From assembly GCF_001908025.1 (NCBI RefSeq), contig NZ_MQMG01000046.1:1-32417 (forward strand): a DNA stretch of 32,417 nucleotides, written 5' to 3'. The notes beneath the pieces were generated by a model. That model worked only from the letters and a program-made list of their open reading frames with translations, was not told where the DNA came from and ran no database searches. How positions within the stretch are numbered: the first letter of the stretch is position 1; the number at the start of each line of letters is the position of its first letter. The DNA is from Geobacillus proteiniphilus (GTDB taxonomy: Bacteria; Bacillota; Bacilli; Bacillales; Anoxybacillaceae). The translations under genes were made by a program, and so were the position numbers. Below, one piece after another: positions 12,689 to 20,565 of this stretch.

Positions 12689-15167
12689 CGACCGCGAGCT
12701 TGTCCATATCGAAACGAAACAGCTCACGCTCGTGATCAAAGGAAAGCCATATCACGAGCAATACAAAGGACTCCAGCAATACCGCAAACTCGACTTTCAC
12801 GAATCGATGGAGTTTTTGGTCAGGGGAGAAGACATTCTTGAAGTGAAGATATTTGATATTGATCAACAAAGACTTGTGGAATGGTCTGAGGGCCACCGGC
12901 CGATCTTTTTTGAAAATGGCATTTATCAAATCATCGTTTCTCCAAAAAACGATAGTGAACTAACGTTTTATCATGAATATCCATCATTAAGAAGAGCAGT
13001 CGACCGAGTCAACATCGGCAGTCAATACGTACTGATGGGAAACCTTCATTTTCAAAACGAAGTGGGATTATCGACATTTGAAATCCGGAATGGAGATAAA
13101 GTCATATTAGAAGTGACGATCGAAATTTTTCCAACGAAATTAAATTATAAGGAAGACTATCAAAAGCTTCTCCAAGAAGTAAGCGATGAAATTTATAATC
13201 TCGCCTTTCATTTTATTAAGAAAACGTATCAGCGGGCGAAAGCAAAACTAGACGGCACTCCTTCCCGAAGCGAATTTTTCCGGCTGATGGAGGCGCATTT
13301 TCACGACTTCCTCCAAGCCATTCGGCAAATCGAGCGGCAGCCGCACCATCAGCACGTGACGACCCATGTGAAAGCGAGGGGAGACCAGCTTGGCCGCTTG
13401 GACCAAAAAGGAAGAAACTATTTGCGGAAAAGACCGCAATTATTTTGTGAAGTCCATAACGGAATAAAGATTCAACACCGTTCACTAATGCCGGTATCCG
13501 GCTTAAAAGCGAAAAAAGAATTGACGTATGATACGCTAGAAAACCGGTTTGTAAAATGGATGATGGCACGTTTAATCGATAAATTGCACGATTTATGGGA
13601 AAAAGTGCAATCGAAAAACAAACGATACGAAGTAGAAGCAGATCCGGACTTGCTTGCGAAAATCATGAATATGAAACGCGCGCTCGAAGCGAAAACAAAC
13701 AATGCGTTTTGGCGGACGATCGGGAAACTGGACCGTTCGATCATGAGCCTCGTCTTGCAAATGGCGCCGGGATATCGCGATGCGTATCAAATATTTTTAA
13801 TCGTGACGCGGGGCCTTGCACTGCAAGGAAAACTGTATCAAATGTCCGTCAAAGACGTGGCGACATTGTACGAGTATTGGACGTTTCTGAAGCTGGGACA
13901 ACTGTTGGGCAAAAAGTATAAATTGATCAGCCAGGACATAATTCAAGTGAATCGAACGGGGCTGTTCGTCAACTTGGAAAAAAACCGTTCCGCAAAGCGG
14001 ATATACGAACATCCGCACACGGGCGAAAAAATTATTTTGACGTATCAAAAATACGAAGGAAGGCTGCCGACCATTCCGCAAATTCCGGATACAATGTTGT
14101 CGATCGAGAAGAAAGGAAAAGATTATACGTTCAATTACATTTTCGACGCGAAATATCGCATTGATTTCGCGGTGGAGGGAAGCAGCTACCAAAAACGTTA
14201 TCACATTCCCGGTCCAATGGAAGAAGACATCAATACAATGCATCGTTACCGCGATTCGCTCGTTGTCCGCCACAACGGCCCTTATGAAAGAACCGCCTTT
14301 GGCGCTTATGTGTTATTTCCTTGGTACGATGAGGATAGCTATCAAGACCATAAGCTATACAAAAGCATTAATGAAGTCAATATCGGCGGGCTGCCGTTTT
14401 TGCCAAACGCGACCCGGTTAGTCGAACAATTGATCGAGCGTCTGATCGAAAAAAGCCCGGAGGAACTGCAACAGGAAGGAATTTTGCCGCAAGGAATTAT
14501 GGAAGAATGGCGGTCTTCTTTCGATGAAAAAGTGCTTGTTGGAATGGTCCCAAGCGCGCAAAACTATCACACCCATCTGAAGCACCGGTTTTATCATATT
14601 CCGGTCAAACGTCTGAAAAAAGGATGGCAGGAAGCGAAATACATCGCTCTTTATCCAAAACAAGGAGCGGCGCCGGTCAATGGAGTTGCTTGCTTTGGAA
14701 AGATCACCGATGTAAAGTTTGTAAAACGATACGAAATCAATGAACTGCCAAAAAACAGTTCAGAGGAGTACGTGAGATTCGAGATCGAAAGCTGGCATTT
14801 TTTAAAGGACATTATCCGACCGGTCGGCTACGGAATATCTGTCTACACAATGACTACCTTAAATACGTTAAAAGAAGCGAAAGAACTCCCTGAATTGTTT
14901 ATGAAATCGAAAGAAGAAATCACTTTATGGAGAATGCTGCGGAGACTGTCCGACCGCATTCGCTTTGACCTAGATGACCGATACTTAGATAAAGCGTCTA
15001 AAATTACAGCGTACCGCATCAAAGATATTGTCATAAAGCTCGAAGGAGAGCAACTAGTCATCACAAGAGGAACTAAACGCAAAACACTTTCGATTGACGC
15101 TTTGCTTAAACAGCCGTCGATGGTGTTTAAGGAAATGGTAAGATTGATGGATAGCGACACCATTTAA
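12657..15167 (+). CDS. DUF2357 / PD-(D/E)XK nuclease (McrC-like restriction partner)
   Basis: 836 residues. The N-terminal two fifths resemble DUF2357 (HVKARGDQLGRLDQKGRNYL, TYDTLENRFVKWMM). The nuclease core (about 395-560) has YEYWTFLKLGQLL, YIFDAKYRIDF with the D-x-K catalytic pair (about 498-500) and INTMHRYRDSLV, as in PD-(D/E)XK family DUF524. A C-terminal region of about 200 residues (YHIPVKRLKKGWQEAKYIAL, GKITDVKFVKRY) is usual in this family. It is the likely DNA-cleaving subunit for the McrB-like motor upstream. Start ATG 12657 has GGAGG upstream and lies inside the McrB-like gene. From about 12.83 kb the sequence becomes visibly AT-richer than the first 170 bases and the upstream gene. 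Confidence 0.9.
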   Translation: MASLRSGSGRDDRELVHIETKQLTLVIKGKPYHEQYKGLQQYRKLDFHESMEFLVRGEDILEVKIFDIDQQRLVEWSEGHRPIFFENGIYQIIVSPKNDSELTFYHEYPSLRRAVDRVNIGSQYVLMGNLHFQNEVGLSTFEIRNGDKVILEVTIEIFPTKLNYKEDYQKLLQEVSDEIYNLAFHFIKKTYQRAKAKLDGTPSRSEFFRLMEAHFHDFLQAIRQIERQPHHQHVTTHVKARGDQLGRLDQKGRNYLRKRPQLFCEVHNGIKIQHRSLMPVSGLKAKKELTYDTLENRFVKWMMARLIDKLHDLWEKVQSKNKRYEVEADPDLLAKIMNMKRALEAKTNNAFWRTIGKLDRSIMSLVLQMAPGYRDAYQIFLIVTRGLALQGKLYQMSVKDVATLYEYWTFLKLGQLLGKKYKLISQDIIQVNRTGLFVNLEKNRSAKRIYEHPHTGEKIILTYQKYEGRLPTIPQIPDTMLSIEKKGKDYTFNYIFDAKYRIDFAVEGSSYQKRYHIPGPMEEDINTMHRYRDSLVVRHNGPYERTAFGAYVLFPWYDEDSYQDHKLYKSINEVNIGGLPFLPNATRLVEQLIERLIEKSPEELQQEGILPQGIMEEWRSSFDEKVLVGMVPSAQNYHTHLKHRFYHIPVKRLKKGWQEAKYIALYPKQGAAPVNGVACFGKITDVKFVKRYEINELPKNSSEEYVRFEIESWHFLKDIIRPVGYGISVYTMTTLNTLKEAKELPELFMKSKEEITLWRMLRRLSDRIRFDLDDRYLDKASKITAYRIKDIVIKLEGEQLVITRGTKRKTLSIDALLKQPSMVFKEMVRLMDSDTI

Positions 15168-15197
15168 AGAAAAATAGCACTAACGGAGGTAATAATC

Positions 15198-15527
15198 ATG
15201 AAACACTTGCAGCAAAAAATCATTGAATTTCGCGATGCGCGTAATTGGAAACAGTTTCATACCCCAAAAGACTTAGCGATTTCATTATGCCTGGAAGCAG
15301 GAGAGTTGCTGGAAAATTTTCAATGGAAAAGCAGCGAAGAAGCTGTAAAAACAAACTTGGAAAATATAAAAGACGAAATTGCCGATGTAGTCATTTATGC
15401 GCTCCTATTATCACACGAATTAGGAATTGACCTGGAAAAAGCTGTTGTTGATAAAATAAAGAAAAATGAACAAAAGTATCCGATTGAGAAGTCGTTTGGG
15501 TCAAAAAAGAAATATACTGAATTATAA
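15198..15527 (+). CDS. MazG-like nucleotide pyrophosphohydrolase
   Basis: 109 residues, the length of single-domain MazG-like (iMazG/dCTPase-type) enzymes. The metal site is visible: CLEAGELLENFQW (E-x2-E at about 35-39) and KDEIADVVIYALLL (E-x2-D at about 64-67). These all-alpha enzymes hydrolyse (d)NTPs to monophosphate and pyrophosphate. It lies 30 nt after the restriction nuclease with its own GGAGGT site, so it is probably the third gene of the McrBC-like operon. It might tune nucleotide pools or remove unusual nucleotides during infection; that link is inferred. Known housekeeping homologues also exist, so membership of the system is not certain. Confidence 0.9.
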   Translation: MKHLQQKIIEFRDARNWKQFHTPKDLAISLCLEAGELLENFQWKSSEEAVKTNLENIKDEIADVVIYALLLSHELGIDLEKAVVDKIKKNEQKYPIEKSFGSKKKYTEL

Positions 15528-15871
15528 AGTTGAAAAAGTTTTGGTGATTTGTTAGATTCATGTTCGCTGTTCCAATTGGAATCATGATCGTGTTCACCCC
15601 TTGTTTTTTTGGTCACTGTATATGACCTTCCAAGGTGGTGGATTTTTTATGTACATTATGCATTGGTTATGCGTTTTGCAACACGTTCAGTATTACTTTA
15701 AACTATAGATGTCAATCGTTATACTATCATTGAGTAAATCAAGAACAAAAAATTATTAGGAGAAATGAAAGAAGCGGATAAACATTTTTTAATAAATTGA
15801 AGATAACAGTGAGAGAGCCATGGGACCTTAGGAGAACATTGTCATATGTTGTCAAATGTCTGTTATTGTAA
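15528..15871. other. AT-rich intergenic stretch, no convincing gene
   Basis: It holds a small palindrome (GGTCA-N7-TGACC, 15611-15627), an 8-T run at about 15603-15610, a TTCCAATTGGAA palindrome near 15573 and a 19-codon frame at 15650-15709 (MYIMHWLCVLQHVQYYFKL) preceded by AAGGTGGTG. The peptide is too short to call. No RNA gene is recognised. Confidence 0.3.
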
Positions 15872-15963
15872 GATAACGTCGAATATAATAGAAATATAGA
15901 TAACGTCCGGCATGCGAGTAACGTTGGGACTTTATATTTGGGGGGCTAGTTAATGATAACGTC
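15872..15963 (+). promoter_or_regulatory. Promoter with repeated GATAACGTC motifs for the helicase-Mod-Res operon
   Basis: GATAACGTC occurs exactly at 15872-15880, 15899-15907 and 15955-15963, and a variant (AGTAACGTT) at 15917-15925. A perfect -10 box TATAAT (15884-15889) lies between the first two; the -35 is weak (TGTTAT, 17 bp upstream). The last copy spans the start codon of the helicase gene. Spacings are 27 and 56 bp. They are likely binding sites for an unknown regulator, but could also be DNA sites seen by the operon's own proteins. Confidence 0.45.
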
Positions 15964-18826
15964 ATATCAAAGCAAATACTTTGCTTACGAACTGACAAAA
16001 CAAAACGCTTCAAATTCGATAGGACGGTTAAGCCAATCTCTCATTAATGCTACGGTCGATTTAAACCCACATCAAGTGGAAGCAGCATTATTTGCCTTTC
16101 GTGCTCCATTGGAGAGAGGAGCGATTTTAGCGGATGAAGTAGGACTAGGAAAAACGATTGAAGCGGGATTGATTATTAGTCAATTGTGGGCAGAACGAAA
16201 GCGAAATATCCTTATTATCGTACCGCCTCCGCTAAGAAAACAATGGCATCAGGAACTATGGGAAAAGTTTTATATCCCATCCATTATATTAGAAAGCAAG
16301 AACTTCAACGAAATGGTACGTTCCGGTCACCGTAATCCTTTTTTGCAACAAGATCAAATTGTGATTACTTCTTATCCGTACGCTCGAAATAAAGCGGATA
16401 TGATACGAAAGGTCAACTGGAATCTAATCGTTTTTGATGAAGCACATCGCATGCGAAATGTATACAAAAAATCAAATAAAATTGCTCGCACGTTAAGAGA
16501 AGCTACAGCTGGTTATCCCAAAATTTTATTGACGGCTACGCCGTTGCAAAACTCGTTAATGGAATTATATGGACTTATCAGTTTTATTGATCCGCATATT
16601 TTTGGTGATGAAACGACGTTTAGACGCCAGTTTTCCCGAGGAACGAAAGAAATGTCGGAAATGGATTTTATTGATTTGAAACAACGAATTAAGCCTGTTT
16701 GCCATCGTACATTAAGACGGCAAGTGACTGAGTACGTGAATTATACACAGCGTATTCCTATCACTCAAGAGTTTATGCCAACGAATGAGGAATGGGAACT
16801 GTATGAAAAAGTATCGGCATATTTACAAAGAGAACATCTTTTTGCGTTACCGGCAAGCCAACGGGCATTAATGACGCTTGTTGTTCGCAAATTGTTAGCT
16901 TCTTCTTCGTTTGCTATTTCCGATACATTGCTTTCTCTCATCAAAAGGCTTGAGCAATTGTTAGAACAATTAGATAGCGGAAAAACAGAGATAACTGTAG
17001 AACACTCTGATGTTTACGCTGATGTTGACGAATTTGATGATACGGTGGAAGAGTGGGAAGAAGACGATCAGCCATCATACATAGACAAATTATCGCCAGA
17101 TGAAATGAAGCGTCTTATTCAAGAGGAAAAAGAAGAATTAGAACAATATTATTCTCTAGCAAAATCAATTAAAGAAAATTCAAAAGCGGAAGCATTGCTT
17201 ATTGCGCTTGAAAAAGGATTTGAAAAATTAAGAATGCTAGGCGCAAATGAAAAAGCGGTTATTTTCACAGAGTCACGTCGAACACAGATGTATTTACGTG
17301 AATTTCTTGAACGTAATGGCTACGCTGGCAAAATTGTTTTATTTAATGGCGAAAACCAAGATGAACAGGCAAAACAAATTTATGAGCAATGGTTAGAAAA
17401 GCATCGGCATGATGATAAAATTACTGGATCAAAAACAGCAGATATGCGCGCGGCGCTTGTTGAATATTTTAAAGAACAAGCGTCGATTATGATTGCAACG
17501 GAATCAGCATCAGAAGGGATTAACTTACAGTTTTGCAGCCTAGTCGTTAACTACGATTTACCTTGGAATCCACAGCGGATTGAGCAGCGAATCGGACGTT
17601 GTCATCGTTACGGTCAAAAGCATGATGTCGTTGTGATTAACTTTTTAAATTGTAAAAATGAAGCCGATAAAAAAGTGTATGAAATTCTCTCCGAAAAATT
17701 TAGGCTGTTTGAAGGGGTTTTTGGTTCTTCGGATGAGGTGCTAGGTTCGCTAGAGTCCGGTGTCGATTTTGAAAAACGGATTCAACAAATTTATCAGACG
17801 TGTCGCACGGCGGAAGAAATTGAACAAGCGTTTAAAAACTTGCAAGCCGAGTTAGATGAGCAAATTCAATTAAAAATGAAAGAAACACGTATGCATCTAT
17901 TAGAAAACTTCGATGATGAGGTAAGAGAGAAACTAAGAGATCATTATCATCAAACAAGTTTACACCTCAATCGTATGGAACGTTACCTTTGGAATCTATC
18001 AAAATATGAAGGAGCAAGAGAGGCAATATTTGATGATGAAACATTAAGTTTTGTCAAAGATTATGAAACATATCAAATGATATCACAAGCAAAGAAGCAA
18101 AACAGCCCAAACGTTCATCATTTTCGTTTTTCTCATCCGCTTGCACAAAAGTGGATCGAGCAGGCAAAAAGCCGGGAACTGTTGCCGAAGGAAATTACGT
18201 TCCGTTATTCGGATTATAAAGGGAAAGTCAGTATTTTAGAGCGATTGATTGGAAAAGAAGGTTGGTTATCGCTTGATTTGCTTCATGTACAGTCATTAGA
18301 AAGCGAACAGCACCTTATTTTTTCAGCAATTGATACAGAAGGTGGACAGCTCGATCAGGAAATGTGCGAAAAAATGTTTGAACTGCCTGCTGTTGAAGGA
18401 GAAGAGGTGGAAATTTCTGATTCGATTCGAAATACGCTTCGCCGGATTAGCGAAGGGCAACAAGAAGCAATTTTAAATGAGATTATGGAGAGAGCATCAG
18501 CTTATCTTGATTCTGAATTAGAAAAGCTGGAAAAGTGGTCGCAAGACTTGAAAAATAAACTTGAAAAAGATATAGATGAAATGACGGTAGAAATTGAACA
18601 TTTGAAGCGAGAAGCAAAACTTACACGTAACTTAGCTGAAAAGCTGGAAAAAAACAAGCAAATTAAGGAATTGGAAAAGAAGCGCAACGAGATGCGGAGA
18701 AATCTCTATGATCAGCAAGATGAAATTGATGAACAAAAAGATCGCTTATTCGAGGAAGTAGAGAAAAAACTAGAACAACGAACGGCAACTGAGCACCTTT
18801 TTACAATCAAATGGAGAATCGTGTAG
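15953..18826 (+). CDS. SNF2/HepA-type DEAD-box helicase (first gene of Mod-Res operon)
   Basis: 957 residues. The SNF2 motor has motif I DEVGLGKTIEAGL (about 60-72), motif II FDEAHRMRN (about 161), motif III LTATPLQNS (about 192-200), and in the second lobe VIFTESRRTQMYL (about 438), ATESASEGINLQFC and NPQRIEQRIGRCHRYGQ (motifs V and VI). The last 150 residues are a charged coiled coil. Related helicases (RapA/HepA, DrmD of DISARM) move on double-stranded DNA. The gene sits 17 nt upstream of the Mod gene in the same direction, so it likely works with that system as an extra remodelling or sensing motor. GGGGGG about 7 nt upstream supports ATG 15953. Confidence 0.9.
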   Translation: MITSYQSKYFAYELTKQNASNSIGRLSQSLINATVDLNPHQVEAALFAFRAPLERGAILADEVGLGKTIEAGLIISQLWAERKRNILIIVPPPLRKQWHQELWEKFYIPSIILESKNFNEMVRSGHRNPFLQQDQIVITSYPYARNKADMIRKVNWNLIVFDEAHRMRNVYKKSNKIARTLREATAGYPKILLTATPLQNSLMELYGLISFIDPHIFGDETTFRRQFSRGTKEMSEMDFIDLKQRIKPVCHRTLRRQVTEYVNYTQRIPITQEFMPTNEEWELYEKVSAYLQREHLFALPASQRALMTLVVRKLLASSSFAISDTLLSLIKRLEQLLEQLDSGKTEITVEHSDVYADVDEFDDTVEEWEEDDQPSYIDKLSPDEMKRLIQEEKEELEQYYSLAKSIKENSKAEALLIALEKGFEKLRMLGANEKAVIFTESRRTQMYLREFLERNGYAGKIVLFNGENQDEQAKQIYEQWLEKHRHDDKITGSKTADMRAALVEYFKEQASIMIATESASEGINLQFCSLVVNYDLPWNPQRIEQRIGRCHRYGQKHDVVVINFLNCKNEADKKVYEILSEKFRLFEGVFGSSDEVLGSLESGVDFEKRIQQIYQTCRTAEEIEQAFKNLQAELDEQIQLKMKETRMHLLENFDDEVREKLRDHYHQTSLHLNRMERYLWNLSKYEGAREAIFDDETLSFVKDYETYQMISQAKKQNSPNVHHFRFSHPLAQKWIEQAKSRELLPKEITFRYSDYKGKVSILERLIGKEGWLSLDLLHVQSLESEQHLIFSAIDTEGGQLDQEMCEKMFELPAVEGEEVEISDSIRNTLRRISEGQQEAILNEIMERASAYLDSELEKLEKWSQDLKNKLEKDIDEMTVEIEHLKREAKLTRNLAEKLEKNKQIKELEKKRNEMRRNLYDQQDEIDEQKDRLFEEVEKKLEQRTATEHLFTIKWRIV

Positions 18827-18843
18827 CAACAGGAGGGATTACA

Positions 18844-20553
18844 TTGGCACAAAAACAAAAACTAGAATTAACATGGATTGGCAAAGACGAACAACCAAAA
18901 CTCGAACCGCGCATTCTTCTCGAAGACCCGGAACTTTCGTATCATGCAAAAGAACGGGTGTCGGAAAATGATATATTTGATAACCGCCTTATTTATGGGG
19001 ACAATTTGTTAGCGCTGAAAGCATTGGAACAAGAGTTTACGGGAAAGATTAAGTGTATTTACATTGACCCGCCGTATAATACAGGAGCGGCTTTTGAGTA
19101 TTATGATGACAGTTTAGAACATTCAATTTGGTTGACTTTAATGAAACAAAGATTAGAAATATTAAAGAAACTATTATCGAAAGATGGGGTTATTTTTGTT
19201 CAAATTGATGATAAAGAGATGGCGTATTTACGTATTTTAATGGATGAGATCTTTGGTAGAAGAAATTTTCTGAATATGATAGTTGTAAAAACCTCTGACC
19301 CTTCTGGTCACAAAACAGTTAATCCATCTCCATATTCGCAAACCGAATATATATTAATGTATGCAAAGGAGAGAAGCCAATATAACTACGAAATTCAGTA
19401 TGTGGAATCGGAGTATGATCCTTCTTATAATAAATATATAGTAAATCGCAATGAAAGTTTTGAAAAGTGGAAAATCGTAAATTTAGAAGATATTGTGGCA
19501 AAAGAGCTAGGGTTTAATGATGCACAAGAAGCAAAACTAAAATATGGTAAATTGGATTTTCTCGAGAAAATAGCAGAATTTGCTCTTCATAATGCGGATA
19601 GCGTATTTCAATTGACTGCAATTAGTGATGCAGCAGGAAAAAATATTGTTAAGATTAGAGATGAGTCTAAGAAAAATAGAGGAGTAATCTACCATATTCC
19701 ACGCGAAGGTTATGAGGATATCTATGTTCTTAATGGAAGACAAATTTATTTTTATAGTTCCAAAATTAAAGAAATCGATAATAAAAAAGTACCTGCTAAG
19801 CCTTTAACTAATCTTTGGACTGATATACCATGGAATGGGATTGCGAATGAGGGAGGCGTTAAATTTAAAAACGGTAAAAAACCTGAAAAATTGATAAGAA
19901 GATGTATTGAGATGTCGACAAAGAAAGGAGACTGGGTTCTCGATTCGTTTGCCGGTTCGGGAACGACTGGTGCAGTGGCGCATAAAATGGGACGGCGATG
20001 GATTATGATTGAGCTTGGCGAGCATTGCCATACGCATATTATTCCTCGAATGAAAAAAGTCATCGATGGAACGGATCAAGGCGGAATTAGTAAAGCAGTG
20101 AATTGGAAAGGCGGAGGCGGTTTCCGCTATTATAAATTGGCGCCAAGTTTGTTGAAGAAAGATAAGTTTGGAAATTGGATCATTAATCCGGAATATAACG
20201 CCGAAATGCTGGCGGAAGCGATGTGTAAACATGAAGGATTTACGTACAACCCGGATCCGGAAGTGTTTTGGAAGCAAGGTCAGTCTACGGAGAACGATTT
20301 TATCTTTACAACCACACAGCTTGTCACGCAACAAATGGTGGAAAGTATCGTCGAGCAAATGAAAGAAAATGAAACATTGCTCATTTGCTGTAAAGCATAT
20401 AACGTTAACGTTGAGGATTTCCCGCAAGTGACGATTAAGAAAATTCCGCAAGCCATTTTAAACAAATGTGAGTTTGGTCGCGACGATTACAGTTTAAATG
20501 TCAACAACTTACCAATGAAAGAAAAAGAACCAGAACAATTAGAGTTATTTTAG
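18844..20553 (+). CDS. Type III-like site-specific DNA methyltransferase (Mod)
   Basis: 569 residues from a TTG start at 18844, preferred because AGGAGGG (18831-18837) lies 6-7 nt upstream; ATG 18811 overlaps the helicase gene and has no site. Motif IV is YIDPPYNTG (D75 of DPPY), the SAM-binding motif I is DSFAGSGTTGAVAHKMGR (about 367-384). DPPY before FAGSGTT is the beta class order of type III Mod proteins, which methylate adenine N6 (or cytosine N4). The middle (about 170-330) should be the target-recognition domain and is AT-rich. Together with Res, 12 nt downstream, it protects host DNA and gives specificity; the site cannot be read from sequence. Confidence 0.93.
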   Translation: MAQKQKLELTWIGKDEQPKLEPRILLEDPELSYHAKERVSENDIFDNRLIYGDNLLALKALEQEFTGKIKCIYIDPPYNTGAAFEYYDDSLEHSIWLTLMKQRLEILKKLLSKDGVIFVQIDDKEMAYLRILMDEIFGRRNFLNMIVVKTSDPSGHKTVNPSPYSQTEYILMYAKERSQYNYEIQYVESEYDPSYNKYIVNRNESFEKWKIVNLEDIVAKELGFNDAQEAKLKYGKLDFLEKIAEFALHNADSVFQLTAISDAAGKNIVKIRDESKKNRGVIYHIPREGYEDIYVLNGRQIYFYSSKIKEIDNKKVPAKPLTNLWTDIPWNGIANEGGVKFKNGKKPEKLIRRCIEMSTKKGDWVLDSFAGSGTTGAVAHKMGRRWIMIELGEHCHTHIIPRMKKVIDGTDQGGISKAVNWKGGGGFRYYKLAPSLLKKDKFGNWIINPEYNAEMLAEAMCKHEGFTYNPDPEVFWKQGQSTENDFIFTTTQLVTQQMVESIVEQMKENETLLICCKAYNVNVEDFPQVTIKKIPQAILNKCEFGRDDYSLNVNNLPMKEKEPEQLELF

Positions 20554-20565
20554 GGGGAAGAGGTC

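Noticed and set aside
15650-15709. 19-residue peptide with AAGGTGGTG upstream
   Set aside because: Too short and without recognisable pattern; kept only as a note under the intergenic stretch.
19804-20451. 215-codon minus-strand frame within mod
   Set aside because: Antisense to the SAM-binding half of the methyltransferase; no start signal.
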